23,383 bases of DNA from JAXLVB01 sp044228045 (lineage in GTDB: Bacteria; Bacteroidota; Bacteroidia; Cytophagales; Spirosomataceae), in the NCBI GenBank assembly GCA_044228045.1, contig JBGAVQ010000057.1, positions 1 to 23,383 on the forward strand, in the 5' to 3' direction. The translations under genes and the position numbers were made by a program. Shown here piece after piece: positions 18,020 to 23,383 of this stretch (positions are counted from its first letter, which is position 1; the number at the start of each line of letters is the position of its first letter). The notes beneath the pieces were generated by a model. That model made no database searches. It saw nothing but the letters and a program-made list of their open reading frames with translations, and had not been told where the DNA came from.

Positions 18020-19024
18020 TTAATTTTGAGACACTAATGTATAAGACTGAGGATTTCTACCTGTATAGGCATTTCGAATAATCTTTACCTCTAAGATGTC
18101 GGCCATTACTTGCAAAAACTGCTCGGCAGTTTCGGCCTTGAATGTACCTCCAAGTGTACGGTTTGCCAATAACGAATCAGAGATAACTACCTGTACACCA
18201 AATCTTTCTGTGATTTGGTAGGCAATTTCTGCTACGGTTGTATTATCAAAAGTGAAGCGGTGGTCTTTCCAGTCAGAATGAATAGCAAGCGACTGATTGT
18301 GCTTCAAAGTGAGTTGACCTTGAGTAGAAATAGTTACTATATCGCCAGTTGTAATAACTAATGGCTTGGTATCTTGTGATTTTAATGACCGCAGTTGAAC
18401 TTTACCTTTGTTAAGCACTACTTTACTGCCTCTTGCTCGGCTGTAAACCATAAATTCAGTACCCAATACCTGAACTTCTAACTGGTCTGGTGTGCGAACT
18501 ATAAACCGTTGGTGATTTGGTAAATGTCGCACAATAAATTCAGCTTCGCCATTCAATAGTACTTCTCGTGAATTTTTACCAAAACCAAAACGAGATACTT
18601 TAAGTGTAGAATTAGCATTGAGCATCACTTGGCTACCATCAGACAAGTTTACCGTTCGGATTTCACCAAATGCAGTTTCATATTGCTCATACCAGATTGC
18701 CTCACGGAATAGGTATCCACTTCCTGCCAGTAAAATGATGATTGAGGCTACTAACCACCCCCAAATGTTTATTCGGTTCTTTAAAGGAAGTAAAGTTGTT
18801 TCTATTGGGCTATCGGCTACATTAGGATTGGGCAAGCGTTGATACGCAAAATCTGAATCTGTTATAATCTGAGGATTTTGTAGTTCCCATTCTTCAAGCC
18901 ACAGAAAATATAACTCTTGATTAGCAATATCAACGAGCCACTCACCAATAAGTGCTTTCTGCAATGGGGTGGCCCTCCCATCAAAAAGTGCTGTAACTGC
19001 TTGTTTGTAGATTTCTTGGCTCAT
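18020..19024 (-). CDS. FecR family anti-sigma factor
   Basis: A 334-residue inner-membrane regulator. The cytoplasmic N-terminus (about 1-83) would hold the sigma factor. One transmembrane helix lies at about 86-105 (NIWGWLVASIIILLAGSGYL). The periplasmic FecR beta domain covers about 115-215 (EIRTVNLSDGSQVMLNANST, VLLNGEAEFIV, VQVLGTEFMVYS), and the C-terminal DUF4974 domain about 250-325 (FTFDNTTVAEIAYQITERFG), which contacts the STN domain of the receptor in this family. The start codon overlaps the sigma-factor stop (ATGA, 19024-19021), so the two are translationally coupled. susC follows after 13 bases. All expected domains are present. Confidence 0.95.
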   Translation of the reverse strand: MSQEIYKQAVTALFDGRATPLQKALIGEWLVDIANQELYFLWLEEWELQNPQIITDSDFAYQRLPNPNVADSPIETTLLPLKNRINIWGWLVASIIILLAGSGYLFREAIWYEQYETAFGEIRTVNLSDGSQVMLNANSTLKVSRFGFGKNSREVLLNGEAEFIVRHLPNHQRFIVRTPDQLEVQVLGTEFMVYSRARGSKVVLNKGKVQLRSLKSQDTKPLVITTGDIVTISTQGQLTLKHNQSLAIHSDWKDHRFTFDNTTVAEIAYQITERFGVQVVISDSLLANRTLGGTFKAETAEQFLQVMADILEVKIIRNAYTGRNPQSYTLVSQN

Positions 19025-19737
19025 TGTTGTAGAAAATTTAGTAAACTGCTAAAATGAGTACAGAAATCTTGACCATCAGACAAAAACAGACTCAATAGGG
19101 CAACAGAAAGCAATCCATTGCTCCGTAATGACTGCCTTAATAGTGATAATACTTTGGTAATATGCCCCTCCACCGTCTTGATAGAAAGTTGGAGTTCCTC
19201 CGCTATGATACCATTCTTTTTACCCTCAAACCTGCTCATTACGAATACTTTTTGGCTTTGTGGAGACGTAGAACGGATAATTTCTTCTATTTTAATTGAC
19301 AATTCGTTGTATTGTAGAATTTGCTGAGGCGTATTTTGAGAACTAATTACATCCAAATTGGTAGGGTAATCAGTAGGTTTTTCACGACCAAACTCAGTAC
19401 GTAAGTATGCAAAAGCTGCATGACGTACGGTTGTAAAAAGATAGGCACGGTATGAAGTATTGATGGCAAGATGCAATTGTTTCTGCCAAAAATGGCTAAA
19501 AACCTCCATTACCAAGTCCTCAGCCACTTCTTTTGAATATACAAACCTTACCGCATGACTACAAAGGGGTTGATAATAGCGTTTGAAGAGTAATTCGTAT
19601 CCTTTTTTGCTATCAATTTCAAAATAACGCTTAATCAAGACTTCCGAATCTATAATTCGAGATGTTCCCTCGTCCACCTTTTGGGTAAAACGATTAACAT
19701 CTTCTGGTTGAAGAAAATTTAATTCGTTGGCATCCAT
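19021..19737 (-). CDS. FecI-like ECF RNA polymerase sigma factor
   Basis: A 238-residue sigma-70 family regulator of the extracytoplasmic-function type common in Bacteroidota. Region 2 spans about residues 48-115 (YELLFKRYYQPLCSHAVRFV, VAEDLVMEVFSHFWQ). Region 4 spans about 155-203 (SQKVFVMSRFEGKKNGIIAE, LSIKTVEGHITKVLSLLR) with its helix-turn-helix. A roughly 45-residue N-terminal extension precedes region 2, longer than in many relatives. A hydrophobic C-terminal tail (208-220, NGLLSVALLSLFL) may help dock to the membrane-bound FecR. It is the first regulatory gene of the locus, 93 bases after the deacetylase stop. It presumably activates the susC promoter region and may be autoregulated, which cannot be seen here. 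Confidence 0.95.
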   Translation of the reverse strand: MDANELNFLQPEDVNRFTQKVDEGTSRIIDSEVLIKRYFEIDSKKGYELLFKRYYQPLCSHAVRFVYSKEVAEDLVMEVFSHFWQKQLHLAINTSYRAYLFTTVRHAAFAYLRTEFGREKPTDYPTNLDVISSQNTPQQILQYNELSIKIEEIIRSTSPQSQKVFVMSRFEGKKNGIIAEELQLSIKTVEGHITKVLSLLRQSLRSNGLLSVALLSLFLSDGQDFCTHFSSLLNFLQQ

Positions 19738-19790
19738 AGCGGTGAATGGGTAAAACTATTGTATAATTATTAGATTTTATTTAAATATTA

Positions 19791-19827
19791 AGAGTGCTTT
19801 TGGGGTCATTTACCCTTGCTCTTTTTT
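19791..19827. terminator. Imperfect hairpin after the deacetylase gene
   Basis: An interrupted hairpin built from AGAG-GC / GCTCT and GGGT / ACCC with a 5-base loop lies between the deacetylase stop (19831) and the sigma-factor start. The T-run (19822-19827) is on the plus-strand side; on the minus strand the tail is CTTAATATTT, which is weak. It may partly end the GH9 transcript. Confidence 0.3.
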
Positions 19828-19830
19828 GAA

Positions 19831-20508
19831 TTATTTTTTCAAATACCCTTTTTGTTTCAATTCTTCAATCAGTTTATCTAAAAGTAAGTAAAATTTATCA
19901 GTTCGTTTTGGGTCAGTGCCGAGATGAATCAAAAGAAATGCTCCTGCCAATCCTTCTTTTTGTTCAAACTTCATTAAATTCTGATAAATGGCATCGCTGC
20001 TTCGGTAGTTTTTCAGTTCAGGCGTGGTGTAATCGGCATTAGTGCCAGTAGCAGGTGTAAAATTCAACACACTGATTCCTATCTCTTTACACCAAGATAC
20101 AACTTGTTTGTTGTACCACTCATAAGGGGGCAAGTAGTAGGGTGCGGCATCTTTGGAGATTCCGAATTTGGCAAGTTCAGCATAGTTAGCAGCAAGGTCT
20201 GTCAAAAATTGCTCCTTTGTGACCAACAGTGAGTCTCGCTTAGTCCAGTCACAGTACAACAAATGTTTGTCAGAATGAGCACCGAGGTAATGCCCTTCTC
20301 GTTTGAGTCTTTGGATTAAGAACTTAAAGGAAGCATTTCGCAGAAAATCGCCTGTGAAGAAAAAATATCCCTTAATCTGGTGTTTTTTCAAAACATCGGC
20401 TACAAAATGACCACCTTCGGCAAACTCGTGTGCCGAAAAAATGAAGTGAATCTGTCGTTTGTCAGCCTCTTCTCGAATGATTGCACCTTGTGAATCAATT
20501 ACTTGGAC
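19831..20508 (-). CDS. Polysaccharide deacetylase (NodB-like) domain, likely C-terminal part of a GH9 fusion
   Basis: About 225 codons are open from 20508; no ATG start exists at the upstream end, and the first in-frame TTG (20391) would cut off the first NodB strand. From the upstream end the protein reads VQVIDSQGAIIREEADKRQI, HFIFSAHEFAEGGHFV, GYFFFTGDFL, then GAHSDKHLLYCDW (metal-binding H-S-x-x-H motif 2), LPPYEWYN and LLIHLGTDPKRTDKFY (C-terminal motif). This order is that of carbohydrate esterase family 4. Motif 1 is atypical: the usual TFDD acidic pair is replaced by A-H-E. The frame joins the GH9 C-terminus after a one-base shift at an A9 run (20509-20517), so it is probably one protein. 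It would remove acetyl groups or bind the same glycan outside the cytoplasm. Confidence 0.8.
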   Translation of the reverse strand, partial: VQVIDSQGAIIREEADKRQIHFIFSAHEFAEGGHFVADVLKKHQIKGYFFFTGDFLRNASFKFLIQRLKREGHYLGAHSDKHLLYCDWTKRDSLLVTKEQFLTDLAANYAELAKFGISKDAAPYYLPPYEWYNKQVVSWCKEIGISVLNFTPATGTNADYTTPELKNYRSSDAIYQNLMKFEQKEGLAGAFLLIHLGTDPKRTDKFYLLLDKLIEELKQKGYLKK

Positions 20509-21095
20509 TTTTTTTTTGAAGCCCTCTTTCCTTCTTGTTCTATTGCCGACAAGATATAACTCAAACTTGCTGTGCCGTCCATGGTAGGTTCGTTGGACGA
20601 ATAATCGCCATAATCATCGTGGTAAACCACCAAATCAGATTGAAACTCGGCAAATTCATCGGGTTGATAGAGTGTAATGCCAATCAATTTTTTCCAGATG
20701 GAGCCATAGATAGGGCCATCCACCAATCCGCCAGGAATTTTATATTTTGCTATATAAGTAAAGGCCGAGTGTGGGTCTTTGGGGGCGATTCCATTCTCTG
20801 GCAAATCACAAATCATGCTGGTTCCCCATGGATTACAACCAAAAAGCCAATCACGAAGTGAGGCTTCCATTTCGGCATACTGATTGTTTTTAGACTTAGT
20901 ACGATAAAGGTGAAGTTGAGTTAATATGCCCACTGTTAGGTTATTAGAGCACCAAATAAACGGTACGCCATTTAAAAACGGGTTGTTTTTACCCCGTTCC
21001 CACACTTTCTCAATTCCTAATTTCATAAACCCTTCAAATTGTTTAGAAACACCTTCGGGTGATTGGTTCGGCACGGGCATACTCAATAGCTTCAC
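20499..21095 (-). CDS. GH9 glycoside hydrolase, C-terminal part
   Basis: Continues the GH9 catalytic domain in a different frame. True homology starts near 21059 (VSKQFEGFMKLGIEKVWERG), so the apparent start at 21095 is spurious. Clear GH9 segments are VPFIWCSNNLTVG, WLFGCNPWGTSMI, DPHSAFTYIAKY, GGLVDGPIYGSIW and VYHDDYGDYSSNEPTMDGTA. The last carries the family's catalytic-acid glutamate and the conserved NEPxxDGTAS. The frame ends at 20499 after ASKKKSK, where an A9 run separates it from the deacetylase frame. The upstream piece lies in another frame with an internal segment missing at the join. Confidence 0.85.
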   Translation of the reverse strand: MKLLSMPVPNQSPEGVSKQFEGFMKLGIEKVWERGKNNPFLNGVPFIWCSNNLTVGILTQLHLYRTKSKNNQYAEMEASLRDWLFGCNPWGTSMICDLPENGIAPKDPHSAFTYIAKYKIPGGLVDGPIYGSIWKKLIGITLYQPDEFAEFQSDLVVYHDDYGDYSSNEPTMDGTASLSYILSAIEQEGKRASKKKSK

Positions 21096-22215
21096 CTAAA
21101 TGACCGTTTTGAGGTTCTAATTGATGTAGCATTAGGGCGGCTAACTCCATGTCGTCCACATAGTTATCTTCTTCATAAAAGTATGGTGAACGGCAGGGGG
21201 CGGTCTGTGTAGTTCCAGGGAATTGTAATCCAAAATCATAGGCATCCTTTGCTCGTTGAACCAACGATTTGGCAAACTCTGGATAATATTTACTCAATAT
21301 AACACTTCCTAAAGCAAATGCTGATGAGAATTTACCAGCCGAAGATGCTACACCGAGTGTTCGATTTTTGTACTTCAATGCACCTTGTGGCTTGCCTGTA
21401 ATAAAATAGACCGGGCGCATGAGTCCTTTGTTGGGAGCATATTTAGAGGTATCTTTATTAGGCAAACGCATCCCGATGTGGTCACGGTCATCGGCAATTT
21501 GGTTGTAATATTCACCTTTGGCTGGATTCATTTTGCAAAGCCAATCTAAGCCCCATTTGGCTTCGTCCAGCACATCAGGAATGCCATTTTTGCCCACATT
21601 TCCCCAAGCATCATGATTATCGCCAAAACTTTCGGGGTGTTGTTGGTAGGCAAAAAGGAGTTGAAATGTAGCATTTGCCGAGGTGGGCAGGTACTGCAAA
21701 TAGTCAGAGGCATCATGCCAACCACCCGATACATTTAAGTAGGTTGAGTCTTTTTGTTTGTCGGGGTGATACACAATGAACCCATCGGTTTTGTGACAAG
21801 TATCTTTCAAAAAAGGATTGTAATTGCTACGCTGCTGACGCATATACTTCAAAATAAAGTCAGCTGTACCGTCATATACATCATTCGCAATACGAAACGA
21901 CGGCGATTTCAAATCTCCTACCCTCACATAGTATGCCCCTTTTTGCTTAAATTCACTAAAATTGAGCCGAAATGTATTGGCAAAAGCGGCATACTTGCCA
22001 AAGGCTTTTACTTTATTTGACTTAAACACCACTTGGTTTGTTAGGGCATCGCAGATTTCAAACTGTTTAACCAATAAATTCTCCTGTTTACTTACTAAAA
22101 CAGCAACTTTGATTGATGCTTCCAAGTAACCCAATTGGTTAATCCGAATCCAAGTTTGTGTTTGGGCAAAAGTAGAAAATGAAATTAGCAGGTAAATCAG
22201 GATAAGTTTTTTCAT
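21043..22215 (-). CDS. GH9 glycoside hydrolase (endoglucanase-like), N-terminal part
   Basis: GH9 enzymes cleave beta-1,4-glucans and related glycans by inversion. ATG 22215 opens a signal peptide (MKKLILIYLLISFSTFAQ). An Ig-like cellulase N-terminal domain follows (about 20-110: IRINQLGYLEASIKVAVLVS, GAYYVRVGDLKSPSFRI), then the start of the (alpha/alpha)6 catalytic domain: LNVSGGWHDASDYLQY with the catalytic-base Asp pair, GIPDVLDEAKWGLDWLCKM, and FYEEDNYVDDMELAALMLHQ. The frame breaks after EYARAEPIT, where relatives continue with a conserved tryptophan- and His-containing segment, and stops at 21043. The codon frame is also open upstream into the insertion sequence 29 bases away. It is the first gene of the locus. 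Confidence 0.88.
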   Translation of the reverse strand: MKKLILIYLLISFSTFAQTQTWIRINQLGYLEASIKVAVLVSKQENLLVKQFEICDALTNQVVFKSNKVKAFGKYAAFANTFRLNFSEFKQKGAYYVRVGDLKSPSFRIANDVYDGTADFILKYMRQQRSNYNPFLKDTCHKTDGFIVYHPDKQKDSTYLNVSGGWHDASDYLQYLPTSANATFQLLFAYQQHPESFGDNHDAWGNVGKNGIPDVLDEAKWGLDWLCKMNPAKGEYYNQIADDRDHIGMRLPNKDTSKYAPNKGLMRPVYFITGKPQGALKYKNRTLGVASSAGKFSSAFALGSVILSKYYPEFAKSLVQRAKDAYDFGLQFPGTTQTAPCRSPYFYEEDNYVDDMELAALMLHQLEPQNGHLGEAIEYARAEPITRRCF

Positions 22216-22244
22216 TCTAGTGAATTTTTGTGAGCATATACATG

Positions 22245-22261
22245 GAAGCTGTTTAAACTTT
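22245..22261. repeat. Left terminal inverted repeat of the IS
   Basis: The 17 bases GAAGCTGTTTAAACTTT match the reverse complement of 23173-23189 exactly. The preceding ATG is repeated after the right end. Confidence 0.9.
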
Positions 22262-22743
22262 CTTTTTTTGTTGATTTTGCGTAAGAAAATGACTGAGAAT
22301 GCCATAAAATGCAATGACATCCAGTTTCTAATTGAGAATTCAAACCTCACCAGAAGGGCTTTAAAACCGTCAATCCAAGCATTTGCATGTTCAATCACTG
22401 TTCTGTCTTTGTATAATAATTCATCAAAAATGGCTGTACCAATTGGAGATAACTCAGGGTCTTGATTTCCAGAATTACGAGGATTGGGTTTGACATTTGG
22501 AATAATATTTTCTTTCTCACAAGCCTCTCGGAAAGCATCGCTATCAAAACCTGGGTCAGCGTTTAAAAATAAGCCATCTAAGTTGATTTCTGCTTCTTTG
22601 AGCATGGTACAAATTTCGTCAAAGAGGGTTTGTATTTCAAATAAATCGTGATGTTGCCCTTCTTGTGGAGTAGACATTGATAGCATAACACCCTGATTGT
22701 TAGATACAAATAGTGAATTGGTTGTTTTGCAAGCCTTACGACG
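22245..22743 (-). CDS. IS5-family transposase, C-terminal frame (orfB)
   Basis: Carries the second half of the DDE transposase: RRKACKTTNSLFVSNNQG, MSTPQEGQHHDLFEIQ, LDGLFLNADPGFDSDAF (second catalytic Asp), DRTVIEHANAWIDGFKALLV (catalytic Glu) and NWMSLHFMAFSVIFLRK. It has no start of its own at the family-homologous beginning; production needs a frameshift from orfA. No stop occurs inside the element: the frame passes through the left inverted repeat and continues in phase into the GH9 signal peptide. Relatives normally end a few residues after FLRK, so the stop was probably lost through a small indel in the A-rich stretch near 22262-22275. Confidence 0.85.
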
Positions 22744-23113
22744 CCACGGGGTGCCCCGCTTGATAACCTACTGCATCTCCCCCATTTTTACAGGGATTGT
22801 GACTACCATCAAATTCAACGCTTGATAAGTCCAAATATTTACGATTATCTTTTAAAATATTGACCCAGATTTTAGCCCAGCAACCCGCTTTTGACCATTT
22901 ATTATAGTGATAAAATACGGTATTCCAGCTAAGAATGTTATCACTGAAAAATTGTTTTGTAGGTAATTCTCGCCACTGACAACCCGTTTTTAAACGATGT
23001 AAAATGGCTGCAATTATCTCATGGATTGGTACAGTAGGGTCAAATCCTCTACTTCCAACAGTTAAATGTGGGATAATCCACGTATCAATTGTATTTTTAC
23101 TGAGTATTCCCAT
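22736..23113 (-). CDS. IS5-family transposase, N-terminal frame (orfA)
   Basis: A 125-codon frame from ATG 23113 (MGILSKNTIDTWIIPHLTVG). It contains the DUF4096-type N-terminal domain of IS5 transposases (HRLKTGCQWRELPTKQF, SWNTVFYHYNKWSKAGCW) and the first catalytic Asp in LSSVEFDGSHNPCKNGGDAV. Homology ends at GYQ; the next eight residues (AGHPVASS-like) come from a 16-base GC-rich insert and run to a stop at 22736. The rest of the transposase continues in the +1 frame. A product of orfA alone could act as a regulator or DNA-binding inhibitor, as in other two-frame IS elements. Confidence 0.88.
   Translation of the reverse strand: MGILSKNTIDTWIIPHLTVGSRGFDPTVPIHEIIAAILHRLKTGCQWRELPTKQFFSDNILSWNTVFYHYNKWSKAGCWAKIWVNILKDNRKYLDLSSVEFDGSHNPCKNGGDAVGYQAGHPVAS
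22744..22759. other. 16-base GC-rich palindrome at the orfA/orfB junction
   Basis: On the coding strand GCGGGGCACCCCGTGG separates the GYQ codons of orfA from the RRKACKTTN codons of orfB. Fourteen of 16 bases are G or C in an AT-rich element. CGGGG and CCCCG arms can pair around a tiny loop. Removing exactly these 16 bases would fuse the two frames into one transposase. Confidence 0.7.
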
Positions 23114-23172
23114 TGCGTGATGTTTTATGATTTAGCACCACAAAATTCTCACTTATTTGGGAATACTTTTCA

Positions 23173-23189
23173 AAAGTTTAAACAGCTTC
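23173..23189. repeat. Right terminal inverted repeat of the IS
   Basis: AAAGTTTAAACAGCTTC, the exact complement of the left end, followed by ATG. On the minus strand this is the transposase-upstream end. Confidence 0.9.
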
Positions 23190-23192
23190 ATG

Positions 23193-23383
23193 AATAAAAT
23201 TATGAGTAGCAGCGTTTGGGATTTGGAAGTAAGTCAAATATCTTGATTACTTAATTAGCCCTGACAGTTTTCGTATCCTGAGTGTCAGCATCCTCATTTT
23301 AAACCTTTGTAACAAAATCAAATAATACTTAGTTACATACAAGAGACTTGAATCTTGTTAATTAGTATGCGTTAAGAATGGTT
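23193..23383. other. Region beyond the IS, no gene supported
   Basis: No credible coding frame in 191 bases. It was probably the original 5' region of the GH9 gene before the IS inserted. A 6-bp inverted repeat (CTGACA at 23261-23266, TGTCAG at 23283-23288) is the only structure noticed. I found no exact TAnnTTTG promoter element on the minus strand. Confidence 0.4.

Larger units (their letters stand above)
22245..23189 (-). mobile_element. IS5-family insertion sequence, 945 bp
   Basis: Bounded by 17-bp perfect inverted repeats (GAAGCTGTTTAAACTTT at the left end, its complement at the right end) and flanked on both sides by ATG (22242-22244 and 23190-23192), consistent with a 3-bp target duplication. 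It contains two transposase frames of the IS427/IS1031 type with all three DDE residues. Sharp ends and conserved coding suggest a recent insertion. It lies directly before the GH9 gene in the same orientation and so may have displaced the GH9 promoter or supplied read-through transcription. Confidence 0.92.

Noticed and set aside
21043..22686. A single 547-codon gene starting at 22686
   Set aside because: It is transposase C-terminal sequence fused in phase to GH9 across an IS boundary; the GH9 gene has its own ATG and signal peptide at 22215.
1..23383. CRISPR array, tRNA or rRNA genes
   Set aside because: No regularly spaced repeats, no cloverleaf-like or rRNA-like sequence was seen on either strand.

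Overview
The window looks like draft DNA from a Bacteroidota bacterium, most likely a Cytophagales-type soil or freshwater glycan degrader. The evidence is a SusC/SusD pair, a FecI-type sigma factor with a DUF4974-type FecR, Bacteroidota-style lipoproteins, A-rich leaders before start codons instead of clear Shine-Dalgarno sites, and AT-rich DNA. The genus cannot be fixed from sequence alone. It is draft quality: 63 Ns interrupt susD, and two glycosidase genes carry clustered indels.

Positions 1-3430 hold accessory genes outside the sugar locus. On the minus strand are a small two-helix membrane protein, a DUF5694 (TraB/GumN-like) secreted protein and an unrecognised secreted protein. On the plus strand are an unrecognised small protein and a DKNYY-repeat lipoprotein. 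A roughly 400-base gene-free stretch separates the two groups.

Positions 3432-22215 are one long co-directional minus-strand polysaccharide utilisation locus (PUL), read from right to left. It starts with a GH9 glucanase followed by a polysaccharide-deacetylase domain, probably one fused gene now broken twice. Next come a FecI-like sigma factor, a FecR anti-sigma overlapping it by ATGA, a SusC receptor with an N-terminal STN signalling domain, and a SusD lipoprotein. A terminator-like hairpin follows susD. Then come a tandem DUF1080 (3-keto-disaccharide hydrolase-like) protein, an unassigned (alpha/alpha)-toroid protein resembling polysaccharide lyases, a GH92 alpha-mannosidase with a shredded N-terminus, a LamG lectin-like protein, and a cytochrome c / DUF6797 / beta-propeller lipoprotein.

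The likely logic is that ligand bound by SusC/SusD is signalled through the STN domain to FecR, which controls the sigma factor that drives the locus. Secreted enzymes cut a branched glycan. DUF1080 plus the haem lipoprotein hints at an oxidative (3-keto sugar) branch, which is an inference.

Positions 22245-23189 are a 945-bp IS5-family element with 17-bp inverted repeats and an apparent ATG target duplication. It sits 29 bases upstream of the GH9 start, and its transposase frame runs without a stop into GH9. A 16-base GC-rich palindrome lies exactly where the two transposase frames meet. The last ~190 bases hold no gene I can support.
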